From the NCBI GenBank assembly GCA_930367215.1, contig OV884057.1, forward strand, positions 109,269,284-109,333,283: a stretch of 64,000 nt of DNA, given 5' to 3'. A program made the translations under genes and the position numbers. The DNA is from Pollenia angustigena. Taxonomy: Eukaryota > Arthropoda > Insecta > Diptera > Polleniidae. Below, piece after piece: positions 1 to 11,663 of this stretch. Below the pieces are notes generated by a model, which was not told where the DNA came from, ran no database searches, and worked only from the letters and a program-made list of their open reading frames with translations. Position 1 is the first letter of the stretch; every line of letters starts with the position of its first letter.

Positions 1-1153
1 GTATTTTTATCCTTTATTGAATAGTTTTTAATTTAATTTTATATTTAAAAATTCTAAATTCGACTTTTTATTTAAATGTTTTTTACAATTGAAAAATGAA
101 ATAAACATACACACATATTATAAAAAAATTCGAAGAAGATACCTAACCCAATTAGTAATAGTAACAAAAATTTTAGGAAATACTTATAGTATAAATTACC
201 AATTATTTAAGACAGTAAAACTTATTTTTTTCTTTTTATATAAAAATAAATTGCCTATGCACGCCTTGGTAAAATTACCTAAATTATTTTTTTTGTGTAT
301 TAAAAAATCACAGAATTTAAAATATTCAAAATTAAAAAAAATTCAAACACACAATTTACATGATGAATTTTATGACGTCCAATTTTAGACGTCATTTTTT
401 GTTTGGTAGCAAGCGGTGTCGAGAAGAAAAAGGAAGAGAAAACCGAAATCAAGTCTCTCTTGATTGGAAAAAGTGACATATGAAAAATGTCAAAATCATT
501 TGCGAGGGCAGCTTTCGAAGAAAGAGAAAGAAAACGATTTTTGTTAGTGAAGTGGCAATGTGTAAAAATAGGCCGCTACTATCGACACAAATTGCATAAT
601 TAAAACAAAAACGCAAAAAGGGCAGCTTTCGAAGAACAAGACAGAAATAACACAATATTTTCTGTCTCGTGCCGCCTCTGTGTGCTCTGTGATGCGGACG
701 TACAAAGGTAAGATTTAAAGGTAAATATACATGTATCGTTTTAATTGTATGGTTTAATTATAAATTAATGTTATTTGGTTTCTTTATTTCAGCTGAATCT
801 CAATTAACAAAAAAAACACTGTGATAAAATTTGACGTTTATAATCTTGTTCAGGGAAATTACCATTAGCACATTATCATTAGGTAGCGTGTTTTCGTTGG
901 GGGTTTTTGTTATGTATATGGAACTTTGATTTTTACACTTTTTGGCTACACCCTATAAACGGCTAATATAAACTTTTTCTCACACCGATATTTGTCGGTT
1001 TTATATAGTAACAAACAATATATATGTATATGGATTTTCCAATTTTACATATTTTTAGGTACGTTATTTGGATTTCTACGGTCTTTCTACATAGTATTAC
1101 GTTTTCCAATTGTTGCAGAAAATATAAAATTTTGTTATTTAAGAATTAAAGGG
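1..1153. other. AT-rich DNA, no convincing gene
   Basis: No open frame here resembles a known protein; the longest (89-388) is low-complexity AT-derived sequence. A more GC-balanced stretch at 410-710 ends in a plausible splice donor (GTAAGA at 708) and is followed by a pyrimidine-rich acceptor (TTTATTTCAG ending at 792), which would make an 85-bp intron. The open frame joining them is only a dozen codons, so this could be a 5' UTR intron of a host gene or an accident. Nothing else is supported. Confidence 0.4.
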
Positions 1154-1162
1154 TAAAAAAAA

Positions 1163-2539
1163 GGCTGTAGGAAATATCGCCCAAAGAAAAATGGCCCAAA
1201 AAAAATAATGAAAAATCGCCCAAATGAAGAATCGCCCAAAAGAAAATGAAAAATAACCCAAAAAGTTATGTATGAAATTTTGCCCAAAAGAAACGAAAAA
1301 GAGCCCAAATTAAAAATGAAAAATGACCCAAAAAGAAAAAACGAATTTTTTCCCAAAAAAGAAATTAAAAATTACCCATTTTGCAAAACAGTGTTTTTTA
1401 TTCATATAAATTTAGTAACTTACAAATGTAAGAGAAAAACATGTTTTATTATGGTCACAACCAACAAAACTATTTTTAAAGAAACTTATTTTGCCATAAT
1501 GTGGTTATTGGTGACAATGATTTGGTTAAATTAAACATAATATGGTCAACATTTTTTTAAAAATGGTTTTGTTGTTTTTTCTCTGGGTGCATATATTAAA
1601 CATATGTATAACGAAAACACTTTTGGGCGCAAGGATTTTCTCCCCTATGTTGTAACAAATACCATCAGCGCTTACTTAAGCGTCTCGGCATAGACGGCCT
1701 TCGGCCAGGCGCAAGGATTTTCTACTCTATGGTATAACAAAAACCGGCTTCGCTTACTAAAGCTTCTCTGCATAGCCGGCCTTCGGCCGGTCGCAAGGAT
1801 TTTCTCCTCTATGATATAACAAAGACCGGCTTCGCTAGCTAAAGCTTCGCTGCGCAGACGGCCTTTGGGCGGGCGCAAGGATTTTTTCCTTTATGGTATA
1901 ACAAGTATCGGTTTCGCTAAGTAAAGCTTCTAAAATCTGCCTTGTTTCCGAACGAAGGCCGACTTCGCAGATAAGCTTTAGTTATCGAAGCCAGTATTTG
2001 TTATACCATAGAGGAGAAAATCCTTGCGCCTGGCCGAAGGCCGGCTGGGCAGAGAAGCTTTAGTTAGCGAAGCCGGTACTTTTTGTTATCAAAGAGGAGA
2101 AAATCATTGCGCCCGGCCATAGGCCGGCTATGCTTTCGAGTTTGTAAGCTATGCTTTCGAGTTTGTAAGCTATGCTTTCGAGTTTGTCCACGGACACTAT
2201 GTCACTGTACGTTATGACATACCACCTTTTTGCAATATGTCCCGTTATTTCTATAAATAACATTTAGGAATTCGTCGTATAGTAATAATGAATGATTTAG
2301 ACAAATAGTATGCCCGAAAAAATGGGCTATTTTTCATATAATATTTTTGGGTGATTTTTTATAATGAGAAATCACCAAATTTAAAAAACGAAAAATCATC
2401 CAATTGTAACGAAAAATAGCCCAACAATTTTGGGTCACTTTTCATATGAATTCAAGCCCAATTTTACATGGAATTTTTTTGGGCGATTTTTCATTTATTT
2501 TTTTGGGCCATTTTTCTTTGGGCGATATTTCCTACAGCC
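1163..2539. mobile_element. Foldback/MULE-like element with 9-bp TSD
   Basis: The ends GGCTGTAGG at 1163 and CCTACAGCC at 2539 are inverted repeats. They extend inward for more than 200 bp as runs of a degenerate motif, (A/T-rich)-CGCCCAAA, on each side. The element is flanked by a perfect 9-bp direct repeat, T followed by eight A, at 1154-1162 and 2540-2548. Long internally repetitive TIRs plus a 9-bp duplication suggest a Mutator-like or foldback origin. No transposase is encoded; the centre is an inverted satellite (see 1620-2210). Confidence 0.7.
1620..2210. repeat. ~80-bp GC-rich satellite units, inverted about 1945
   Basis: Units contain GCAAGGATTTTCTCCTCTAT, then ATAACAAA-ACCGG, TTCGCTAACTAAAGCTTC and the palindromic CCGGCCTTCGGCCGG block. 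Units left of ~1940 run in one orientation and units right of it in the other. At 2120-2190 a short motif (CTATGCTTTCGAGTTTGTAAG) repeats three times. The same satellite recurs at 46372-46720. It is far more GC-rich than the surroundings and non-coding. Confidence 0.8.
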
Positions 2540-2548
2540 TAAAAAAAA

Positions 2549-3465
2549 CTGTAGTTACTACTATAAAATTGTAATTATTATTGTCTATACTACTATATTT
2601 TTATTTAGTTTATTATTAAATATTACTAACATTAATTTTATATAAACTATTGAGATTATCGAATCTTTTTTTAAATAGCAAAATCAGGTAAACAACTATA
2701 ATTCAAGATTCGTTATTGCAATAATTTTCTTCAAAGAGAAGAAAAATATAAATTAATTAATATTTTAATAATTTTGAAGTGATATTATTTAAAGCTGCGT
2801 ATAAGCCTAACCAAAGGAATAAGTTAAAAATTAATATTGTTTAACAAAATTGAACGCTTTTTAAGTTGATGGGAATATCGCACATACATTGTTACATCGT
2901 CATAACTACGTTATATTTATTATATTTGGATTTCGCAACGTCACTACTTGCAGTCAAAGTCAAAAATGCATCATCAAGCTTATAATGCAGTTTGCTTTTT
3001 GTTTACGCATCGATAACTTTTCTGGTGTATTTCGGGACAAATAACATTGTAAAATTCTACACGTTTGCATTGTATAATGCAGACGTTGTCTGTAAAAAAA
3101 TCGAAATCACATAATGAAAGCAGAAACAGAAATGTGTGAAAAAAATTAAAGCGACGATTGTTTATAAACAGCTCTATTTCCTTTGTCAAAAATAGGTCTT
3201 ATCAACTTTAAAATTTCACAAAGCAATAAATCCGAAAAAATGCTTATTGAAAAAGTCAATAAGTTAAATTTTTTAGTATTATGGCTTTATTTTCCTCTTC
3301 TTAATCTATATTTTATGAATATGGACGTTATTTTTTAAATTAACTTTAAAAGTGCCTAAGAAATAGGTAAATTAACGGTATTTTAAAACGAAATTTGTAT
3401 ATTAAATATAAAATTCCAAACATTCCACTGCATTGTGGAATGAATGCATATAAAAAAAATAGTGT
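2549..3465. other. AT-rich intergenic DNA, nothing recognised
   Basis: No protein-like open frame, RNA gene or clear terminal inverted repeat was found in this stretch. Confidence 0.4.
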
Positions 3466-3600
3466 CCGACCGAACGTTCGGGTTCGGTTACGGAGTTCGG
3501 CAAAAAATGATGTTCGGTCAAAGCTCGGCAAAAAATGATGTCCGGTCAAAGTTCGGTGTTCGGCGAAATTTTTACCGAACTTTACCGAACACCGAACTTA
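3466..3600. repeat. GTTCGG-rich short tandem/degenerate repeat
   Basis: The motif TTCGG/CCGAA occurs about a dozen times. A ~27-bp unit, TCGGCAAAAAATGATGTTCG, is repeated directly around 3495-3550, and the final part (ACCGAACTTTACCGAACACC) is the opposite strand of the first, giving a weak hairpin. Confidence 0.65.
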
Positions 3601-3622
3601 TTTATTATAATTTCAAATAATA

Positions 3623-4433
3623 CAGGGGTGTCATAGAATCCAAGTCCGTTTTGCTCATTGTCGGTTTTGCAAACCAATATTGGTTTCATTTGGTGTCATG
3701 AAAACAAGTCGGATTTGTTATTTTCGAATACAAATAAAACCGATATTCGAATCAGCTGTTTTATGTTTTGGCTCATGTGCTTTAAGTGCAATTTTTGTTT
3801 GACACTTTTGTGCTAAAATATTGTTAAAAGCTGTGTTTTTAATTAAAGGAAAATTAGAGAAAAGAAAATAAGAAGTGGTAATACAGTAAACATGAAAGAA
3901 ATGCCAAGGTGTTATTACTTGCATTGCATTGGTATTGTGTAATTTTATTGTTTTGTAAATATTAAATTAAATTGATTAAAAATCTAAACAAATTTGTTGT
4001 TTAACTTTAGAAATAAATAAAATGACCGCTGCTGTTGTTGCATATTTGCTGTTTGCAGAAAAAATGAGAAGAAGACTTGCTAATTTGCAGCAGCCTGCTG
4101 CCGGAGACTACCGGAAACATGCAAAAAATAATATTTTACCAATTAATCAATTTTATTTTGCTTCTATCAGTGGAAAAAATCTAACTGTTGAAAAAAATAA
4201 AATAAAAAATTAACCTTTTAACAACTTGATTAATTTCCAATAAAAAACAAGACCTGTAAGCTGCTTGGTTTATTTTCAATAAAAACCCGATAACATTGGT
4301 TTCTGTGACACCTAAAACCGACACTAATTGTAGTTCGAACAAAAAACCGACAACATTGGATTTCATGACACCAACGTATTTTTTGTCGGTTTCAAATCCA
4401 ATACCAATAATATCGGTTTTTATGACACCCCTG
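3623..4433. mobile_element. CAGGGGTGTC-ended TIR element (hAT-like ends)
   Basis: Left end CAGGGGTGTCAT at 3623 and right end ATGACACCCCTG at 4433 are perfect inverted repeats. Several GGTGTCAT/ATGACACC and TCGGTTTT copies lie sub-terminally (3690, 4300, 4370). Flanks are only similar (ATAATA on the left, ATAATT on the right), so the TSD is imperfect. A CAGGGG terminus with subterminal repeats is typical of hAT non-autonomous elements. A 63-codon frame at 4022-4213 inside it has no recognisable domain. Confidence 0.6.
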
Positions 4434-4521
4434 ATAATTTGGCATCATTATTAATGAAAATAAAACGAAATTACAAAATTAGTACGAAACAATACAGCGA
4501 TGACTAAATAAAATGCTTAAG

Positions 4522-5805
4522 CCCAACAAACACGAAGGTTTGATTTCAAATTGAAAATGATTTGAAATCAAACGTTTTCTCAAACGACAAACGTTTGATA
4601 ATGATTTGAAAATCATAGCGTTCTCAACAAAAAGGGGAAATTATTTTCAAATTGAAAAATGCCTTTATTTTCAACTTGCTTTCAAACGTAATTCTCAAAT
4701 GTTTTTCAAATGTGGATTATAATACAATGTGAAATATAAATAAAAATATTTTATTTTTTTTAATATAAATTTATTATTTATTTAAATAAACTGTGAGATA
4801 AACATTCGGCACCATAGCTTAAAGATTAAATAATGTCCTATAATTCTTGGAAAGACAAACTTCTTGGCTTCCTTTTATTTTGAGGATTGTAGCACCGCGA
4901 TCGTTCAACAAACTTTCTTCACTTTCCCGTTTTATTTTCCTTTTTTTCGTATTTTTAATCATTGAAATTACTCACAAATAATTTTTATATTTCACAAGAA
5001 ATAAGCTGTTCACTTCCCAACAAAAACGGAGGTTTGATTTCAAATTGAAAATGATTTGATATCAAACGTTTTCTCAAACGACAAACGTTTGATAATGATT
5101 TGAAAATCATTTGAAAATCATAGCGTTCTCAACAAAAAGGGGAAATTATTTTCAAATTGAAAAATGCCTTTATTTTCAACTTGCTTTCAAACGTAATTCG
5201 CAAATGTTTTTCAAATGTGGATTATTATACAATGTGGAATATAAATAAAAATACTTTATTTTTTTAATTTAAATTTATTAAAATAAACTGTGAGATAAAC
5301 ATTCGGCACCGTAGTTTAAAGGTGAAATAATGTGCTTTCCGTCCTCTAATTCTTGGAAAGACAAACTACTTGGCTCCCTTTTATTTTGAGGATTACAGCC
5401 CCGCGATCGTTCAACAAACTTTCTCCACTTTCCCGTTTTATTTTCCTTTTTTTTCGCATTTTTAATCATTACTCACAAATAAATTTTATTTTTTACAAAA
5501 ATTTATTTTTAATAGTAAAACACATGTAACCACAAAGTAAAAAATGTAACTATAATCGCCATTTTTAATGATCACATTTATTTTTCGCTTTAGTATTGCC
5601 AAGTTTATTTTTGATTGGAATTTAACATTTGACAAACATTTGACATCAAATTGATAAAACATTTGATATCAAATGTTTATTTTCAAATCATTATGAATTT
5701 GAATTTAAATGTTAAATCAAACATTTGAAAAACGTTTGAGAATTGTGTTTGATGTCAAATGATAAAGTAATTTCATATCAAAGGTTTGACTTCGTGTTTG
5801 TTGGG
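4522..5805. mobile_element. CCCAAC-ended palindromic element with internal tandem duplication
   Basis: Begins CCCAACAAACACGAAG at 4522 and ends CTTCGTGTTTGTTGGG at 5805. The interior is dominated by TTTGAAATCAAA / TTTGATATCAAA palindromes and CAAACGTTTGA motifs. A second left-end copy (CCCAACAAAAACGGAGG) begins at 5016, and the following ~480 bp repeats the sequence from 4522 (including a common AACTGTGAGATAAACATTCG block), so the 5' half is tandemly duplicated with a period of about 494 bp. The flanks share only AG. No transposase is seen; the antisense frame 5278-5469 lies inside the duplicated block and is probably not a gene. Confidence 0.65.
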
Positions 5806-6488
5806 AGTGTATAAAAATGTCTTTATATGTGTAATTTGTAGAAGTCGGTAAAAAATACAACAATAAAAAAACGGTTAAATTTTATTTGGAAAAAAATACT
5901 CTCTATTTATATTCTGCGAATGGAAAGATACTCTATAGTTTTGTGTGAACCACATTTTGGAGTTTTTTTGAAAAAATATTGAGCAAGCGTTAATGCAAAT
6001 GTTGCGCCAACAAATGTCAATGGGGAGTTCATTGCCAAGCAAATAACTACCGCCAATATTAAACGCCACTTAGAGAAAATACACCCCAACGAATTCAAAA
6101 AATACAATGTAGAGGTTTGAGTTCTATTATGTACTTATACTAGGGCTATAACCAAATTATTGGCATAGTGCCAAGAATATTTTAGTATTGAAATGTCTCC
6201 CGTCGTTTTGCGAAAAAAAAACTCACGCAGGGAAGCAAATTTCTAAAACCTTCTAAGAAATTTTCAACCGCGATGAATTGTAAACCGTAAATTTTTAAAT
6301 CTAAAGCAGTGGATAAATTCCAAAATAGCATAAATAGCAAATAATACGTATAGGAATATAAACAAATATCAGGTGTATATTTTTTAAAATTTTCGTGAGA
6401 TAAAATGGTTGTTTTCAAACTTCAACCCGATCCCTGTGTAAATTTTTTTAATAATCCGAAAAAATTATCATACATATTTTTTATTAAT
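5806..6488. other. No gene recognised
   Basis: AT-rich sequence between two elements. Overlapping minus-strand frames at 5875-6107 lack protein-like composition and are not called. Confidence 0.4.
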
Positions 6489-6890
6489 CACCCCTATCGT
6501 GAATAGCAAGTGGAATTTTTGTTCCCATGAAATTTTCATTCCCCTCGAAGGGGAAAAAGCAATCGTGAATCTCGTGTGAAAAATTTTTCACGCTATCAGT
6601 TCCAGTGAATTTAAAAAAGAAGAAAGATTAAAAAAAATTAAAAATCAATGAAATTTTTGTTCAAAAATATACAAGTATATATTTTAAAGAAAAGTTAAAA
6701 TAATAAAGCAAAATATTTAGTATTGGAAGGATAATTTGATTACAACGTTAGTTTTTTGCACATTGAAAATTTAATGAAGTAAAATATTTTCCAAAATTCT
6801 GCCACCAAGTCAATCGAAAGCTTCACAAAACCGCAGGCAATCGACCTGTTGTTTTGCATTTTGTTGAGCAATATATCAGTTTGTGCCTTA

Positions 6891-8192
6891 AAGGGTGGTT
6901 AAATTGTAAGGGCCGATGTTGAATGTGAACCACACCTAAACGCCAAGTTTTTTTCCGAATTTTATTTGACATTTCTCTATTTCAGACTTACTCAATTTGA
7001 ACCATGGAGAGATACAAAATCCAACAACGTGTTAAAGTTATCCAGACTTATAAGAAAATGGGCGTTCAAATCAAAATGCATATCGTGCACTTCGTGATTT
7101 TTTTGGTCAATTTGATCGTCCAAATGTGCGTACAATCGCAAAAATCGTGGAAAAATTCGAGCAAACCGGGTCTGTAGAAGATGTGAGAACATCAGTGCAT
7201 GCTCGTACAGCTCGTACTGCAGAAAATATTGCTGCTGTTCGCGATAGTGTGGCTGAAGAGCCGTCCAGCTCAACTCGTCGTCGTGCCCAACAATTGCACC
7301 TCTCACGCTCGTCGTTGATGAACATTATGCATAAAGACTTGCATTTACACGCTTACAAGGTGCAATTGGCTCAAGAACTAAAGCCTCGTGACCATTCCAA
7401 ACGTCGTGAATGGGCAGAATGGTGGCAAGAAATGGCAACAGTGGATGATCAATTTTCGAAGAAAATCATCTTCAGTGATGAGGCACATTTTCACCTCAGT
7501 GGATTCGTCAATAAACAGAATTGCCGCATTTGGGCGAATGAGAATCCAAGAGTGATTGTCGAAAAACCAATGCACCCACAAAGAGTGACTGTTTGGTGCG
7601 GTTTATGGGCTGGCGGCATCATTGGGCCGTATTTTTTCCAAAATGAGGCCGGTCAGGCAGTTACTGTGAATGGTGTTCGCTATCGTGAGATGATAACGAA
7701 TTTTTTATGGCCCGAATTGGAAGATATGGATGTGGACGATATGTGGTTTCAGCAGGACGGTGCCACTTGCCACACAGCTAACGAAACAATGGCTCTTTTG
7801 CGCAACAAATTCAATGGCCGTGTTATCTCACGTAATGGCGATGTCAATTGGCCGCCAAGATCATGTGATTTGACACCGTTGGACTTTTTTCTTTGGGGTT
7901 ATTTGAAAGAAAGGTGTACTTCGATAAGCCAGCAACAATTCAAGAGCTAAAGGATGAGATAATTCGGCACATTAACGGCATAGAACCTCCATTATGCGTC
8001 AGGGTCATCGAAAATTTGGACCATCGGATGGAGGTGTGCCGCCGTGGTCGCGGCGCCCATTTGGCCGATATTTTGTTCCATACATAATTGAGTAATACCA
8101 GTATATCATAATAAAATAAAATTACAATAATTTCCTAAATAGTTTGTGTTTTATTCAAAATCAACATCGGCCCTTGAAATTTAACCACCCTT
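6891..8192 (+). mobile_element. mariner-type element, copy A (DD41D-like), full length
   Basis: TIRs start AAGGGTGGTTAAATT at 6891 and end in the complement at 8192, followed inward by GGGCCGATGTTGA on both sides. The flanking TA dinucleotides (6889-6890 and 8193-8194) are the expected Tc1/mariner target duplication. Length is 1302 bp with one transposase gene. A second, internally deleted copy lies at 23433-24351. Confidence 0.92.
7004..8087 (+). pseudogene. mariner-type transposase, two frameshifts
   Basis: Expected start is ATG at 7004 (MERYKIQQRV...). The frame breaks at about 7048-7052 in an A-run, resumes at ~7085 and stays open to ~7912, where a second one-base loss in an A-run shifts the last ~55 codons (8087 is the real end; copy B keeps this frame). 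The N-terminus has the helix-turn-helix (DRPNVRTIAKIVEKFEQTG). The catalytic domain shows SDEAHFHL (first D), WFQQDGATCHTA (second D) and SCDLTPLDFFLWGYLK. Counting to the D of PLDFF gives 41 residues between the second and third D, hence DD41D. Both lesions are single-base, so the copy is young but not autonomous. Confidence 0.9.
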
Positions 8193-8452
8193 TATTAACT
8201 TTATTTACGCTTAATATTCGATTTATAGGAGGAGCTACTTACATACATGTTCTGTTCCCTAGCAAAAATAAAATGAGAAAATCTAAGGGAAATGTGAACA
8301 AATTACGAGGGAACAAATTGTTCACGATAAGGGGAATTTTTCCCGTGAACATTTTATCACGTTATTATTCTTCTTTGAATTACATTTTTTCATGGGAGTT
8401 GTTTATGATCGCAAATATGTGAAAAGGGGAAAAATTATTCACGAAAGGGGTG

Positions 8453-9310
8453 ATTGTTGGTTGTTGGTATTATTTTAGTTTTTGACTACCTCAATGTAAC
8501 TTCAATGTTATTTTATTACTACCCCAATGTTTATAAACTACTGCCTCAAAATTTTCTAGTAAAAAAAAAAAACTCAAAATGAAGTAGAAGTTATAAAACG
8601 AAAACCTCAATCAAACCAATAGAAAATTATTTAGTTTTTTAACTGCTACTTCATTTTTGTTTTTATTGCTGCCACTCCATTTTCTGTTTTTATATTTTGC
8701 ACGTAGCAGTAGTTTTAAAGAAGGTAATGCTACGAAACAAGCCAACTGCTCTTTTGCCGCTACTTGTAATTGTTTAGAGTCCTAGTTTTAGTAATAGTAA
8801 AAAAATGTTTAGGTAATATAGTTGTTTAAGCAATGAACAGAGGTAATGGAGGTTAATAAAACTACGGATAATCAAGGCCCTGCTGCAAATAAAAAGAAAG
8901 GAAAAGCGCTCATGTAACTGAATTTTGGAATGACAAAAACTTGACTGGTGAAACGAAACAAAGTTTTGTATATTTTAACATGAGCGGCGTTGCCTGATTT
9001 CGCTGCTGGCAACTCAACTTCAGTTTAGTTGCCATCCGTAATCGACCCATTAATTTCGGTTTTAATTCTCAATCGGGTGGTATTTTTTTATTTTAATTTT
9101 GTGCCCCGTAATCTGCAGTTAAGCCGGCCCTATTTTTTGTTAAAAACAAACTTTGGCATATATTTCCACGAACGGAAGGAAATAACAAAATAGCGTGTTA
9201 ATGCAATTCCCGTATAGTAGGGGTGGTTGTAGTTAAAAAAAATTCTATTTCCTGATGGATAATTGATGATGATGATATTCAAAACATTTTCCATTACCGA
9301 GTGTGGTTTT
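8453..9310. other. No gene recognised
   Basis: AT-rich DNA with no supported frame, RNA or terminal repeat. Confidence 0.4.
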
Positions 9311-9407
9311 CCCCTATCGTGAATAATAATTCCTTGCGAATTTTTCCCTTGTTAATTCTATTGTAAAAATTGGAAAAACTCTAAGTAATTTTTATTCACG
9401 ATAGGGG
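9311..9407. mobile_element. 97-bp MITE related to 6489-8452
   Basis: CCCCTATCGTGAAT at 9311 pairs with ATTCACGATAGGGG ending at 9407. The TIR is the same as that of the 6489-8452 element, with a minimal interior. Confidence 0.7.
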
Positions 9408-9972
9408 TGATTCACCGATTAGATTGATACACCAGGGGGCTACTCTATTGCGAAGCGAAAGAAAATGGTAGCAAATCTAGCGATTGGTACTCTTTAATGC
9501 ATTTGCGCACTTGTCTATCGCATCTTTTTTTCTTTTCACAAATCATCAATTTTATTTTATTAAAATTTTCCAATTTCAAATATTTTTACATATCTTAGCA
9601 TTTCATTACTGCCAATCTGCGCCATCTTTCATTTTTGTTGCCAGCCCAAGGCGAATTCATAAAGGTGACATTTTCGAGTCATCTGTTTATTTTTTTGTGT
9701 GTATAGTGAAGTCAAGCTTTATTTACATTTTGTGAAAAAATTAATTCAAATTTAAAATTCAATAAAAATTTAAATAGTTGAAAAAAAACTTATTTAAATT
9801 TTATGAAATAAAAAAATTAATATAAAATATAAACTCAAGAAATTTACAATGCATAAGGAATAAGAGGAGCCACAATTAATTTGCAATTGAGGACTTTCTA
9901 AAGCAATTGTGTATATTTTATTAACAAAACAATTTCCTTTTTTATATTTTCAACAAATATTTTTAACATTTA
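9408..9972. other. No gene recognised
   Basis: The frame 9484-9735 is biased AT sequence without a recognisable domain; nothing else is supported. Confidence 0.35.
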
Positions 9973-10190
9973 GGCCCGTTTTCACAACTTACCGATAGCT
10001 AAAGGTAAGATTTTATCGGACATATAAAAAGTGTTACATTATTACAACTTTACTTTAACCTACCAGGTAGGATTAACTTTAGTCTACTTTATCGTTCACT
10101 TAAGGTTAAAGAAAAGTTTTAATAATAGAACACTTTTTATAAGTCCATTTAAAGTATACTTTATAAAGAAAAACGTTATATGAACGGATT
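9973..10190. mobile_element. GGCCCGTTTTC MITE, degraded right end
   Basis: Starts GGCCCGTTTTCACAACTTAC and carries the same interior (ACTTTACTTTAACCTACC, ATAAAAAGTGTT) as the intact copy at 30252-30470, but in opposite orientation. Its right terminus has decayed after about 10165, so the end is approximate. Confidence 0.75.
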
Positions 10191-11663
10191 AAAGAAATTG
10201 TAATTCTAAATTTTTTTGAGTTTGTTTTAGCAAAATCGGACAAGTGGTTCTCGAGTTATGTTAAACAAAAAAACATCAAGATAAGGAAAAAATTTTAAAT
10301 GTCATAAAAAAAACTGACACATACGAACGCCAAACCCTTTGAGGGTTTTACTATACTGACCTAGTACCATCACCCTGACTTGGAATTTCTCACCCCCCAG
10401 ATTGGCTGTTGTACTGTGTTATTTAAGAAAAAAAAGTACACAGTATAAATATAAAGTACAATTAATTTCATTTTATTGTTATATTTAAAAATGTTTTTTT
10501 AGTGCTTTTCGCAAGATTTATCAAAAAATTACACTGTGCTAGAATTTGACACTTTTTTTTTGAGACAAGCCGGGCAACTGGCGCTTTAACCTAATTCGGG
10601 TACGCAGAATCCAATACCGGTTCAAAAACGGTTCAGCTTACTGAAATTACTGAAAAAAACGAAAATCGCAATAAAATTTACTTTAAACGTAAATTTTTTT
10701 TTTAACTGCGCAGTCGTTTAAGAAACATATATTATTTTTTTTTTTTTGGCAACAAAAATAATTTTTTGGCAACATTTCGAAATTTTTGTTTGTTAAAAAT
10801 CTATACCAAATAACAGATATGCTTCTAATTTTTTCCAGACATACAAAAAAACAAAGCTTCAAACAAAACAAGCTTTATATTATAAATGATTAAAATCTGT
10901 TAAGAACTTTTGATTTTATTCACAAAAGTCGAAAAATTTTAATTAAATTAAATATTTCATAAAACGCAAAATTTGTATGGGAGCTCCCTTAAGAAGTGGT
11001 GATAGGGGGCAAGTATGTCTCGAGAAATTGTTAAGGCGACTCCTTGGCTGTTATGGTACGTTTTCTTCAATATGTTTCTAGTCTGTATTAAACATTTTGT
11101 ATGGGAGCCCCCTTAAGGAATCGACATTTTGAAATTTTATTTTAAATGTTAGTTTAACGAGTCACTTCTGTTCTCGCAATCTAAAAGCAGGCCGTAATTT
11201 GAAAGAGTTTTGCACTCCTGTTTTAAAAACAGGCAGTTATTGAACTCAAACAAAACAAACAAGCTAAAAAGTGCTGTCAGATAATTTTTTTTTTTTTTTG
11301 AAAAATCGTTCTGCCAATATAAAAAGCATCAACAAATGGCCCTGACTATTATATTAATAAGTTGTTCTTTAGTTTTTCTAAAAAACAAAACTTGTACAAT
11401 AAGTATTACACTTTTATGACTAATAAAACCCCTACTAATATAACCTGAATCTATTTTGAATTCTAGATAAATCTAATTATGCGATATAAAGTATTTTCTC
11501 GTACTTTATTATTCTTATAATGTATAGAGTACAATTACTCGAAAAAACGTACAATACTTTATTATAAAGTACGGTTGGCAAGCCTAGATAGGTAGCATAA
11601 CTCTATCTCATGATACGGTCACCTTTATAAATTCGCCTTGTGCCAGCCCTACAAGAAATGGCT
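10191..11663. other. No gene recognised
   Basis: AT-rich DNA with scattered homopolymer runs. The minus-strand frame 10683-10871 is low-complexity. No TIRs or RNA genes were seen. Confidence 0.4.

Larger units (their letters stand above)
6489..8452. mobile_element. CACCCCT-ended TIR element, split by a mariner
   Basis: Left end CACCCCTATCGTGAAT at 6489 and right end ATTCACGAAAGGGGTG at 8452 are inverted repeats; the interior has further mirror copies (TTTTTCACG, CATGAAA/TTTCATG). A mariner (6891-8192) lies inside and accounts for most of the length. A related short copy lies at 9311-9407. The flanks share AT only. Confidence 0.6.

Noticed and set aside
89..388. 99-codon plus-strand frame
   Set aside because: Composition follows the AT bias; no domain, no splice or promoter context.
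1672..2263. Minus-strand frames over the GC-rich satellite
   Set aside because: They are translations of the ~80-bp repeat units, repetitive by construction.
4022..4213. 63-codon frame in the CAGGGG element
   Set aside because: Short and without a recognisable motif; possibly an eroded exon but not supportable.
6992..7325. Two minus-strand frames over the mariner
   Set aside because: Antisense shadows of the transposase coding sequence.
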